The notes under the pieces are model-generated. The model searched no databases and was not told the origin of the DNA. It worked only from the letters and a program-made list of their open reading frames with translations. The position numbers and the translations under genes are program-made. DNA of 64,000 bases from Tyto alba. Its lineage: Eukaryota; Chordata; Aves; Strigiformes; Tytonidae. Where the stretch lies: positions 16,677,386 to 16,741,385 of the forward strand of contig NW_024881330.1 in NCBI RefSeq assembly GCF_018691265.1, written 5' to 3'. This document shows positions 1-12,189 of the stretch, piece after piece (the first letter of the stretch is position 1; every line of letters begins with the position of its first letter).

Positions 1-2806
1 CAAGCAAATAAATGACAGATGATTTTTCAAAAGCTAAAAGAAAAGAGGAGAAAATGCTTTAAAATTCAACTTAAGAAAGTTTTTATGTATAAATCAATGT
101 TATCTTCCTTCCTTTCTTTCTCCAAGTGTAGAATACTGCATGAAAAAGTTCCATTAGGCAGATATGTTGTTTTTTTCCCCCTCCATTAACACACAAACTC
201 ACAGCTATGTCAGGAAAATTTGAACCAAAGTATCTAGATCTGGAGTACTGTCTGGTTAGCCTGTATACAGTTCAGATTTTTCTTTTCTTTGCTTTATAGG
301 GATTTTTTTTCTGTCCTTTTCTCTGACTCTTCTGTCACTTGCCATGAAGATAGCAAATCTCTAAACTTTCCTTATCTGCCAAAAATATCTGTAACAAAAA
401 CATTCTAAACCACTGCATTTAGTCTTGTTTAATTTTGACTGAGGTAACAGTCACGATGTTTACGTCCTTGATTTCTGATTTTTCTTCACTGCATAGTCAG
501 GACTCCTTTCTCTGTCGTCTGCCATGAATTGCATTGAAACAGAAGTTATTTTAAAAATGGTTTGGGACGTGTAACCAGGAGAAAAATACAGACTTAGCTG
601 AACACCTACCAGAGATGCTCACAAGTATTTTTAGTATGTGTTAACCAAGAGCATTCATGAAGTCCCACAGAGAAGCAGTACTACTAAAAGGCTGAGGACT
701 ATCTTTATACCTTGAATTATATATGTGCACATGTTGTTTTAGTAGGCTGAGTCTGTATTGTAATAGTTCTCTTACCACAACAGGAAATCTTTCTTTTCTC
801 CTAGTACTGAGTGACTTCATGGTCCAGAAGTTATCAGGGGAAAAAAAAAAAAAAAGTAAAATTCAGTGCCTACATATCCTAGTAGGTGTGGTTGACATTA
901 AAGAGAAGACACTTGGTTCCCAAGCATGTGTGTCTTCTACAGTAAGGAATCACAGTAGGCATTCAAGAAACCTATTAAGACCACACAGAGTGTCAAAATT
1001 TCTGTAACATGAGCTGGCATTCTTTGTGAAAGCTGTCTCACTGTAGCCCGTGCTGCCTGTGGATCAGCTCAACCACAAAGACAACAGAGCCAGCCCAAGA
1101 CACAAGTTGAACACTTCCCCTAAGAAGTTGTCTGTTTTTATCAACATAGCATACAGTGCCCTTTCATGTGGAGCAGATGTAAATAAGAGGATGTACAGAC
1201 GCCTGTTCTTTTATTTTTAACCTCTGTCCCCAGCCGTACTTCTCAAAGTACCGTTTTGAGAAGGTCATCCGTGGCTTTTAAAGGTCTGCACCATTTGGAG
1301 CACATCAGTGCTGCTCCCAGAATCACCAGGTGGTCCTCCCTTCGCAGAGCAGAGATATCTCCAGTGCCTCTGCAGGCACCCGACTGTGGCTGGCCTGGGA
1401 ATGGGGGCTCAGGCTTGAGTCTGCAGCTCACATCTTGCGTGTGGTACTGCAGGCTGCTGCCACCGGACCACACGCAGTTTGGCAAAGAGAAACCTCCATC
1501 GTTGTACACAGCGTTGGCAAAGATAAGAGCATAGAAAAAGTTGTAGCACATCTGTCTTCTGCCCATAGCTAGCATGTGAACACAAATGGATCAAACCAGC
1601 TGGTGATGAATATCAAAGCCAGAACCACACAGTGGAGAGTACAGGGAAGTTTCATACATATATTTTCTCTAAGTAGGCTGTGAAAGGTGACGATATGTAG
1701 CGGATGAGGAATTTGGCTTAGTACCTGCATAGTCTGATTACTTGTTCTTCCATAATCTCCCCTGTTCAGCTAGCAGCTAACTCATTGGTGGCAGGCTTCT
1801 TTCTCTCTGATTCTTGCTGCTGTCCTGTCTCAGCTTTCTTAAACGGATCCTGAAAGTGTACTTGCAGATTTAGCAATAGTGGCTACGTCTGCAAGGAGGA
1901 CTGAGCAGAGGAAGGTTTGGCTGTTTAGATCCATGTGGATTCCAGGTGTTTTTGGGGTAGATCCTGACTCAGCCACACAGCAATGTCAAATGTCTGGATC
2001 CAGGCCTGTAAAATTTTATTGACAACGGGTTTCCTAATAAAGTTAGTTTCTCTTTGTTTGGCAAATAGAACTAATTACATGAATAATGGACTGTGGGGCC
2101 AGACTCTAGAATATCCATATAATCCTGTTTGAAGTTTATGGGCAGTAGGAGGGGGAGCTTTTGCTATAGAGAAACTGATACCTGCTTAGAAAAAGACTTT
2201 CTCTGAGACCTCAAGTTACTTACTCCCCTAAATCTTGTTTCCTTCCTAATAACTTAAGTTCTCCTGATTACGTCTTTTAGGTGTGTTTTTGCAAAGCTAC
2301 ATTATATGTAGTTGTACAGTGTATGAGCATTAGACTGCAAAAGTTTATTTTTTTCCCTTAAGTTTTTAAAAATTATTTTTAAAGAAGTGTTCATGTAAAA
2401 TTATTTCTGCCAGACCATTATCTTCCAAAAAAGATAATGACATTTGTAATTCACTCCCTCTTATGGCAGTGTTTTTTGTAGGCATTAAAGTTATCTTTTT
2501 AGTTAAGTTCAGTCCTAGTGTGATCATTTTTTTAAAATGTATAATTCCAGTTTTTTGCATAGTCTAGAAACCTTTTTGACAAAAATTTCCTGAAAAGTTG
2601 ATGTATTCATGTAGTTCAGAATGCTTTAAGAAGTGCCAGGTTTATAATCTGTTTTATATCTTGAATAATTCTATAGGGTTTTTTGCCTTTTTTTTTTTTC
2701 TTTTTCTTTCTTTCATTCATTCTTTTTTTCTTTCTTTCTTTCATTTTTTCTTTCTTTCTTTCTTCCTTTCTTTTTTTCTTTCTTTCTTTTTTTTTTTCTG
2801 TGGTAG
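1..2806 (+). other. TRPS1: Intron upstream of first canonical TRPS1 coding exon (3' part only)
   Basis: This is the end of an intron, closed by the acceptor AG at 2805-2806. The exon starts with two bases (AT) before the ATG. They would complete an Asn codon if the previous exon ends in A, which fits the longer known vertebrate isoform that adds residues before MVRKK. I did not find that upstream coding exon here, so it probably lies to the left. The segment is AT-rich. It holds an A run near 841-856, a more GC-rich patch at about 1220-1560 with a short inverted repeat (CTTCTCAAA, 7-nt loop, TTTGAGAAG) near 1237-1261, and the pyrimidine tract listed separately. No gene-like ORF is convincing. 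Confidence 0.85.
2687..2799 (+). repeat. (TTTC)n / poly-T pyrimidine tract at splice acceptor
   Basis: About 113 bp consists almost only of T and C on the sense strand, mostly TTTC and TTTCTTTC units separated by longer T runs, with a few A interruptions near 2715-2745. It ends about 6 nt before the acceptor AG at 2805-2806, so it serves as a greatly extended polypyrimidine tract for the first canonical coding exon. Such microsatellites vary in length between individuals. It also creates low-complexity reading frames (poly-Phe/Ser on one strand, poly-Lys/Glu on the other) that are not coding. Confidence 0.9.
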
Positions 2807-2808
2807 AT

Positions 2809-3735
2809 ATGGTCCGGAAAAAGAACCCCCCTCTAAGAAACGTTGCTAGTGAAGGTGAGGTACAGACCCTTGAGTCTACAGGTACTGAAAGTGAAGAGTC
2901 TGGAAGGAAAAAAGAATTTTCTGCAGAGCAGATGCAAGAAAACACTGAGCAGGGTGATGCGGCAGAGTTAAACAACAAGGAGGAACTTTGCACGCATGTC
3001 CAAGAGCCATCTTCCAGCATTAAAAAGGACTTGAAAAGCTCAGTGCTGAGTGAAAAGGCTGGCTTCAATTATGAAAGCCACAATAAGGGAGGAAATGTTC
3101 CATCCTTCCCTCATGATGAGGTGACAGACAGAAATATGCTGGCTTTCTCATCTCCAGCTGTTGGGGGAATCTGTGAGCCCTTGAAGTCTCCTCAAAAATC
3201 AGATGCAGATGACACCCAAGATGTGGTCTGTACCCCGCCAGGAGATGCAGCGGAGACAAATGAGGAGCATCAGATGTCGCCAAAAGCTTCAGATGAAACA
3301 GTGCAAGTGCAAAGTGGTCAAACTGATGGCCAAGGCTCAAGCCCGGTCCCCATGGCCTCAAAAAACCCACAAGTGCCTTCAGATGGGGGTTTAAGGCTAA
3401 ACAAATCTAAAGCAGATTTGTTGGTAAATGATAATCCAGATACGGCGCCTCTGTCTCCAGAGCTTCAGGACTTCAAATGCAACATCTGTGGATACGGTTA
3501 CTATGGGAATGACCCCACAGATCTCATCAAACACTTCCGCAAGTACCACCTAGGACTGCACAACCGCACCAGGCAGGATGCTGAGCTCGACACTAAAATT
3601 TTGGCTCTCCACAACATGGTGCAATTCAGCCACTCCAAAGACTTCCAGAAAGTCAACCGCACTGTGCTTTCAGGGGTGCTGCAGGACATCAACTCCCAGA
3701 GGCCTGTCTTATTAAATGGGACTTACGATGTGCAG
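2809..3735 (+). CDS. TRPS1: TRPS1 coding exon with canonical start, residues 1-309
   Basis: Encodes the N-terminus of TRPS1, a nuclear GATA-type repressor that controls chondrocyte, joint, craniofacial and hair-follicle development in vertebrates. The ATG at 2809 begins [11 protein letters not shown], the canonical start of vertebrate TRPS1, and follows the acceptor AG at 2805-2806. The region is rich in Ser, Glu and Asp and probably disordered up to about residue 215. An atypical C2H2 finger follows (C224, C227, H242 region, H247) in [10 protein letters not shown]...FRKYH. The exon ends after GTYDVQ at a CAG|GTTTG donor, phase 0. The upstream open frame back to 2683 is only the pyrimidine tract, so it is not an earlier start. 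If the intron were retained, translation would continue 47 codons to a stop at 3877-3879. Identity comes from strong resemblance to the remembered family sequence; exon borders are read directly. Confidence 0.97.
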
Positions 3736-6700
3736 GTTTGTATTTTCCCAGCCTCCCCGCTTCTGCTAAGTGCCTTCTCAACTGCAAACTCAGGTATTTG
3801 CAAAGCCTGCCCTACCTACGGGATTAACGTATTTCATATAACCTGCTTGAGCCTTAAGAACTGTTTTGGTCTGGTTTAGCCAGGCTTTCTGCAGGTCTGC
3901 TGAGCATCTTGTACAGTAGAGGTGGCTTTTTGACCAGTGATATTTCTGTGTGTGATTTAGTCATTGTGATAATCAATAGCAAAAGATCTTATTCAGCAAA
4001 CAGGCAAATTGCTGAATTGGTAATCATATCTGAAGGATTTGCTGTCATGGAAAGAAAAGAGCAAATAATAATGAAAAATAACAACCAGATAGACAAAAGA
4101 CAGCAGCTGGAAATTAAAAATGAAATCCTAAATTATCAGCTGCTGGGAGTCAAGATTTGGCGTATTGATTCTTTATTAAGATAAAATAAATGGCAAGTCT
4201 TGGCAACTTTATAATTGTCTAGTGCCAGAAAAACAGGATACACAATGGGTATTTAAAACATTTCAAAAAGTAACAGTAATCCATGCTGTCCTTCATTTTA
4301 GTATGCGTGCAAGGAAAGGGCTACTGCCTCAGTCATTTTCTCATCTAGTTGGAGCAGGGAAAAAAATACAGATACTGCTGTAAGAAAAAAAAAAGAAAAA
4401 AAAATACCATGAAAGAACAGACTCAAAAGCATTTTCATGGAGTCTCTGTTAGTTTCTTACCAGCTAATATTTAATCAGTTAAAAAAAAATAAATCGATCC
4501 TGCTTTAAAAAAAATCCACTCATGGTGAGCTGAGAGATGTGGTAGGATACCTCAGCAACCTATGATATAAAAATTCAGATTTTAAGGAAAAAACACCCCC
4601 AAGTAACAAAGTTTGCATACAAAACTAGTTCAAATGCCCATCTGATTTCAAGTGTATGTTTGCATACTTGATGTCCAACCTGGTAGTAATCACCAAACAA
4701 AACTCCAGGGTATGTTAAAATAAAAAGGCAGAATGTGGAAAATATTTAATAATGCTTTCAGAGACTGTAGCTATAGGAAAGAAATTTTACAAAACAAGTT
4801 AAGAAGGCTAACGTGTAACTTCAAGTAAGAAGCCGAAACCGGAACACAAGTCAGGAACTTGAAGCTTTTTAAGTGATTTAAACTTTTCCTCTTTTTTCAG
4901 AAATTTTACAACTTCTTTGTGGAGCAGCAAATCAAACTAACATTGTTACTATGCATAAAAGCCGCAATCTTTGAACTGCTGCCTTATTAAAAGATCACTT
5001 CACTGTCTCATGTCAGACACTCTCTCCTGTCAAATTGTGATTAGAAAGCAAATATGTGATTTAGTTAAAAGAAGTTAGAAGTGAATAATGTCAGAATGTG
5101 AAATGATGGCTTATAATTAGCACACAGTATGATGTTAATACCTGGATTTCCTGCTATAGTTTCAGTTTGCTGACTCCGGGGACAGCATCTTAGAGCAACT
5201 GATCCATGCTGTCAGGAAGACATTCAAACTGGAACAGCTCAGGCATACAGTATAGAGGAATTTGAGTTTCTAAACACACTTTCATTTCCTCCAAACAATT
5301 GTTTCGTTAGGTCCTTAGTTATTTATAGGAATGTTTATGCTTGATTAGAATGAGCTGGACACTTTTCCTATGCAGCGCTTTCAGAAATAAAACAGATGTG
5401 TAAGCTATCTCAGTTTGAACTGATAGAAGTAGAAATAAAACAGCTGAACCTAGGCTATACTTGTCTACTAAACCCTGGCAGTAAGATACTGCAGGGAAGA
5501 CAAAAAGCGGTAGGAAAGAGCCCATAGATAATCTACTTAAGATCAGTCTTTTCTCAGATGAAAAACATTTTCCAAAATAGAACAGACAAGCTATACAATG
5601 TTGGCAATTTATTTTAAAGAAAAAAAAATTGGATCTGGAAACTTAATTTTTAAGAGTGCTAATTTTCCCTGCCCAATTTGGGAAGAGAAGATTAAATAAG
5701 CTTTTGTGGCAAATGCCATACTTCATCACTTACACATGCACCAGATGTTGATCCAGAACATGTCAGAAGATAAGTAAGTGATTAATATTTTTATGCTTTC
5801 TCCTCCCCCACTCCCAATAGAGAGCAGCTTTGTGAGATTCATAAGCACAGTAGAAGAACATTTGAAAATCCCTTTTGCACCCACATATGTTTATATTGCT
5901 ACTATGTCTATTTTGGAGGGGATTTTTCTCAGGCATCTGAATGGCTGGCGAATCCTGCTGCAATGAGGAATTGTATCGATTGGAGCTCTTGTTAAAGTTG
6001 GTTCAGACTCCTGTGTAACATGGAGAGGGAACTGAACCTGAATAATTGGTTCATCTAAACAATATTATTTTGTATAGGTACTGGGCTAAAGGAAAATAAT
6101 CCTTTGTAATTAACTTGAAATAGTAGTGGACTGGGCTTAAGGTCTGATTTATTGATCCCCTTGCACTTAACAAACTGTTCTGTTGCAGCTGGGTGGAAGT
6201 TATTGATGGATTTATGGTCTCAGGCCAGGAAGCTGGGTGCAGAAGCCAGAGGATGAAGATGGCTGACTTTGATCTGGCTCACAGTGGTCAGTCAGAGATC
6301 ATGGTATATGAAGATTTGTAGTAGTGAGGGATGCTACTGAGCCCCGAGTTTGCATTCATAACAAAAGCAAACAAAAAGAAATGGAAAAATGTGTGACTGG
6401 AAAAAACCTAGTATTTCCTATTCTATCTGCGGATAGGTAGTGCTATGGTCCCTTTGCCGAGGGCTTGTAAGAAAGAAATCAAATGCATTCAAGGACAGTG
6501 AAGTCTGTCCCAGAAAACTTAACATTTCCCTCCCCCCCCCCAAAAAAAAAGAAACCCCAACTGACCCCCTGCAACCGTAAACACAGCTTTTAGGGGTTTT
6601 TTGTATTGCAGTGAGCAAGACAGTAGGGATACACATTTGACTACACGTCCAGGTACTCAGATGTTGGGTCTGTGTTTTGCAGCACCTAAAGAAGATTTAT

Positions 6701-9347
6701 CTTGGAACTGTGTAAATAATCCAAGCTTTCTGGCCTTACTACTGTGTAGATTTTTACTTGATTTGAATATTTAATCCAGCAAGATTCCTTTGTCTTTGAA
6801 AATGTTATTTAGTTTTGAAAATCTTGTTCCCATTTTCTTCCTCAGGTTTTTGGTTCATTGCGTTATAATAAATTCCATAGGATTGGGTAAAATCACTGAG
6901 CTGTTTCTGGGAGATTAACTTTCTTGCCAGTATAGATTTCAGAAGGCATTTTCTAGCATATCTCTGAATTCCCAGAGAATGTGTTAATCAGCTTTATTGC
7001 TTTTATCAGAATAGTATCTGAAGTGAGTTCAATGGATCAACTTTTGCCGATGCTACTCACTACTGTTTCTTCACATTTAATTAATTGATCAATCTCTTAA
7101 GGCAGATTTGTCTTGCTGGATTTTTTAGCCTATATATGGATTTGTGGATGTGCCTAAAGCAGTAGGCTTTAGACCAAATCTAAAGGCTTCACTTGGAAGT
7201 AAAATTCAGGTGACTAAGTTAACAGCTATGATGCTGAGAACCATTGCTTTGCTGCTGTACAATTAAGTCTCCTCCTGTGTTTGATATAATGACTCTTTAA
7301 TGTGTATGGAAAGGTCTGGAGACAGGCAAGTTGCTGGCAAGTAGACAGGAGTCTTTTTTCCATCCCCCAATTTTTTTATGAGTGGTAAATGGGACAGCTT
7401 CAACAGAAAGGTTGGAGAGTGCTGTCTTTCACATATCAGCTTATAGCTAAGGGGTAGGACAATGCCCAGTGAGGGAGAAGAAGCAGGCTTGGATCCCCTC
7501 TGACAGAGCAAGGAAAGGAGCCTACTTTTCCTGTTTCCTGAACAAGTGTTCGAGCCATTAGGCTATTGTATAAAAGGGAGCGTGACCCCATTTCCTGATA
7601 CATTTTAAAAGAAAACAGTGTCCCTCAAAGAAAGGACAGAAATGTCTGCATTCAGGTGAGGGTTTCAGATGGCATGTCCCAAAGGAGAAGAGTATTCATG
7701 CAGCCATGAATAAAGACATACTGCAGTGCTCAGCAGTTCTTACGGTTGATTCCAGGCAGCTTCACATTGTGTGTACTACCTTTGAGGAGCTTCCTGCTCA
7801 GCATGGCCCTGGTTCTGGAGCTGATTGTCATAGACCTACCTTCTCTTATGTTCAGCCCTTAAAGAGATTCAGATTCCTGTCTGAAAGTACTAAAAAGTGA
7901 TTTTTTTTTTTTTTTTGTATCCAGCCCTCTCATTTTGATTGTTTCATGGTTTTAGATACTAGACTGCCATATAAGATAAGAAGACAAATTTCTGAAAAGC
8001 CATGGACTGATAAAAGCTATCCAAAAGTTCCTTGATTGTATTCCAGTGAGCCTGGGGAAAAAAAGAAAAAAGAAAAAGAAGAAAGTATTACATTATCTAA
8101 CTATCTCACAGACTAATGAGAGATTGGTGGCAGATTTTTTCTTTTGTGGTTCTAGACATCCAATATTATAACAGTTGTCCTATACCACTCAGCCTAATCC
8201 TTTCTCATATATGAATATGGGTAACAACTTTTCCAGGATTTTCACAACAACTGAGAACACTTCTAGATGTCCAGCTACCAGGCTGCTAAGCGTCCTAGAA
8301 AGTGGCAGAAGTGCCCATGCACACAGACTGTGTAAAGCTCTTCCTTTTGTCTCCTCTATAAATCAGTGGTGAGCTCCGTGTGCCTACACAAAGTTATGCA
8401 TGTGTGGTTTTTAGGAATCTGGATTTCAGTATATCAAATCTGGCAGCTTTTCTGTTCTCATGTTAGAAGTGTGTGACTAGTATAAAGTCTGGTCTAACTA
8501 GGTTTCAGATGAATGAAAGCCAGTGGTTTTATTAGTATCTTCTGCTCTTTATCCTCCACTCTTATATTATCAGTTTGACTGAATATGAAGCTGTGAAGGT
8601 AAGATTAGAAAAACTGCAGGGAGTCTGTAGGGGTACAGATGTAATCAACATCCCTTTTCATGTTAAAGGTTTTCCTCTACATTTTTGGTGGTTTTGACAA
8701 AAGGACTCTTGTAGATAGGGTGAGAATCTAGACTGGAGGCATTTACTTTTGTATTAGTAACAAATCAAACCATAAAGCTCAACTTTGTCATCACGTAGAC
8801 TTCCTGCAAAGTGGCATGAATACATTAACTAGTTGACGTGAGCAGATGAAAACATGCCAGTGAATGAATTTTATTTTCCTCACATGCTTAGACAAATGGA
8901 TCCAAATTTTATATTGTTGGTCTTACTGACTTCAGCTCAATTGTCCATAAACCAGGAACTGGGTCAAAATAAGCTGACTACCTGTTGCTGGATATGATGT
9001 ATCCTGATGTCTTAGACTAGATTTTGCCATGCTAGATCTTGAAGGGTGTGCTAGAGCAGAATTTGCATGAAGGTGTAATGTTCCAGAAGGCCTATTTCAT
9101 CCGTCAGCCACATTGTGGCTGTGGACTTCTCTGCTTAAGCTGAAGGCTGTCAACTGTCTTGGGTGTTGCACCTGTGTGTGTGCAAACCTTTTTATTTTGA
9201 ATCTTATTTCTGGGTTATGATCAGGCTTGGAGACTGCCTTGCACACTGAGAGAGTCACACCTCATGAACACAGGAGTCAGTCATGTCTTTTAAACCACAG
9301 ATATGAAAAGGAAATGGTGGCAGGTGCAGAAATGGGTGGTGGTAAAA

Positions 9348-9455
9348 CACATGTATATATAGATTTTTACATATGTGTGTGTATACATATATGTGCTGCT
9401 TTTTCTCATATGTATGTCTGCATACACACATATATAAAAATATGTGAAAAAGCAC
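9348..9455. repeat. AT-rich alternating purine-pyrimidine repeat with inverted symmetry
   Basis: A stretch of TATATA, CATATG and TGTGTG units. GTGCTGCTTTTTC at 9393-9405 is nearly complementary to GAAAAAGCAC at 9446-9455, and the intervening CATATGTATG and CATACACACATATA blocks are roughly complementary. It could form a hairpin or cruciform. It looks like a degenerated microsatellite rather than a known element. Confidence 0.65.
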
Positions 9456-12163
9456 CTGTGGTCTCATAGGTATCTAAATTCTATATTGACTGTAGCTCAT
9501 AAGTAATGTTTTATATTGTTATATGTAATATAACTTCTTTATATAATTTCTGTGGAGACATTAGCAAGTCTGCTATTCAGAATGATACACAGTGATTTAC
9601 AGCATGTCAGCTGCTAAATAGTAAGTGCCTAGGAACACTCCCTTGCTCTGTGACAGAAATGAGCTATTTTAGCCTTCTTTCAGTGAGAAGTAGTCTACCC
9701 TCATATTAGAGCTTTCATATGGGCAGCTTCTGTAGAACAACTGATATGATGTATATTCACAGCCTTCAAGGCAAAGTTGTTTATGTGTTAATATTCCTCA
9801 TCTTTATGCCAGGGATATCTGGTAGTGCTTGAAGGAGAGGTTAATGAAGAAAGTTGGTGAGACTAGTAATAGTCACGGATATATTTAAAGATATAAACTG
9901 TTAAGCTAGCCCACAGAAACGATGAGAGCTCAAAAAATAAAGTTGCTGGGGAAGAAGGAAAGCAGCTAGGTTTTCTTCTGGTGTAAATCAGTGCAAGTTT
10001 GCCTCAAAGTCTGTGAGGCTGTGTGAGTTTACAGTAGCCAAGGCACTGTCTGGTAATTCTATCTATACAGAGAACAGAAGGGATGGCTTCTTTTAGGTGC
10101 TAGATATTAGTCTACTAGCATTAGCTGGCAAATGAAAGTCTTGTTTCTGTGTTACTTACTTGTGTTGGTTTTGCACATCTGGTCTCCTGACCTTAATTTA
10201 AGTCCTGTTATTGTTCCCTCACAGTCTTTGTTTTAAAAATACCTTTTAAATTCTAATGCCAAAAACCATACTGGCTTCAATGGCAACAGAATAAATCCTG
10301 AGAAGAATACACTCATATTGAATGAATGTGACCCACTGGTTTGCTTTCTTGTTTTGGTAAGTATGAATAGCCCAGAAAGTCAGGAGTTTGCCCTGAGTCT
10401 TTGCCTCACTTGTGCAACATAGTGCTGTCTACCCATAAATTATCACAGTAGGGTAAATAGTTTTAAGAATATACTCTGAAGATTCTCCTAGTTTTACATG
10501 CAGAGAGAGAGTGAGTGAGAGGGAGTGAGTTCTCCCTACTGGAGGTTAGAGAACTGGGTGGTGTTACACAAACTTGCATGAAAAGCCAGGAATCTGTTCT
10601 GGCCTGCACGACATGAAGAACTTCATAAATGTGGGATGGTTAAAATGTTCTGGATGCTATATTGCACAAAGCAAATGAATAAACAAGAGCATTAGAAAAT
10701 ATTTTAGGATTAGAAGATTAAGAATAATTGGCAAAGGCAGACTGGATGGCTCATGAGATTGGTAAGGGATCTGGAGCCTTTTACCTCCTGATTAGCCAAA
10801 GATGTAACCCAGGTAATCAGAAAAAGAAGAGTTATTAACATTTGAGGTTCCAATGCAGATGGTTGGTCTAGTTTATAATCAGTAGTTGCAGAAGACGACA
10901 AGAGTCAAAGACAGTTTTACCCTGTGCATGTAAGCCTTGCAGTTGAATATGTGGATATAGGCCACTAGTTTCTCCTGGTAGAATTTTCTTCATGAAATGA
11001 ATACAGGAGCTGGCAGACTTTGTCTTCCTTTGTAATTTTTTTTCATCTTCTGCAAGCAGTATTTGTGAACTGCTTTGGTGTAATAAAATTCAGAATTGAA
11101 CTTTGAAAAGAAGGTAGGAGAATAACATAGGGTAGCATTTGGATGAAGGGCAGGTTAAGTATCAAAGATGCTTTTTAAAAAAAACCTGGAAGTACCTTCT
11201 TTGCCCAAGTCCATCTATCCCATGAAATCATTGTTTTCAGTCTGACTAATTAAGGTAATACAGACATATCTGTTGGAAACATATAGTGCAATTACACAGC
11301 TTTGTTGAAGTACTTGCCAACATGCTTTAGATAGTACATCTTGAAACATTGTCAGTTATCATGTTATCTTTTCTCCTTTTTTTGGCTATTTTTGGAAATA
11401 GGCATTGTGTATGAGGAGATAGCTTAGCTTAGTTGTATTAACACATGAACCTCAATCCTTGTGGTAAATTCTTTCCCAGTCTTCTAGATTTTTATAATTT
11501 TCCTCATTAATAGATTAATTTAATGATTAAGAGTTTTGAGTTTCAGGGAGTTTTATTGTGAAATATATTTAAAGTTTAATCCCAGACTGAGACATGTCTT
11601 TGAAGAGCAATTTTTGAATATCAGTGCAACCATCTCAAGCGCAATACTGGAGAACCCATTCTAATAGCTGTCTTCCTCTATACAACATAATAATACCAAC
11701 TGTATTGCCATAATTGAGGTGCTGCAGGAGTAAGTGATAATCCCAAGGTCTTACAAGCAAGTGACAGTGAAGGACAGAACTAAATCAAGTTTCCACAGTC
11801 TTTGTATTTTAGGTTGCCTTTAAAAAGAATTACGAAGATTTTCTTCTGTGCTTATTGAAGGAACTGTTGATTTATAGGTGCTCTTATATTTCCAGTTCAA
11901 GCTGTACCTGTTCTTGTGAGTGCCACGAGTTATGTCAGCTGGCACTGCTGTATATAGAATCGCAGAATTTTAGCATTGCTTTTGTTTGTTTTTTCTTCTT
12001 TATGTCGGGGAGGAGTGTCTACTTAAGAAAATGTAACTCTGTCAGGGCAAAGCAGGGGACTAGGTTTTGCTGGGATCAGAATGAAATAGGGGAATAAATA
12101 TGAGAAGCTGTCACTTCTGATACCACACAGAAATGTGGATATTGATTTTTAGGGTGTATATAC

Positions 12164-12189
12164 TTTTGTTTGTTTGTTTGTTTGTTTTT
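12164..12189 (+). repeat. (TTTG)n microsatellite
   Basis: Five TTTG units flanked by extra T, followed by a pyrimidine-rich stretch to about 12222. Simple repeat in an intron. Confidence 0.9.

Noticed and set aside
2683..2808. In-frame extension upstream of the TRPS1 start
   Set aside because: It is only the pyrimidine tract before the splice acceptor and would give a run of Phe, Leu and Ser. MVRKK at 2809 is the known start.
2616..3068. 150-codon minus-strand open frame rich in Lys and Glu
   Set aside because: It is the reverse of the TTTC tract and the TRPS1 exon. Low complexity, opposite to a well-supported coding exon.
3736..3879. Continuation of the TRPS1 frame after the first exon
   Set aside because: The family sequence continues as VTLGGTF at 15305 and the donor GTTTGT fits. 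The extension does not match TRPS1.
11950..11975. ATAGAATCGCAGAATTTTAG as a CR1 retroposon end
   Set aside because: It vaguely resembles the repeated end of bird CR1 elements (read in reverse), but it is too short and no body of the element adjoins it.
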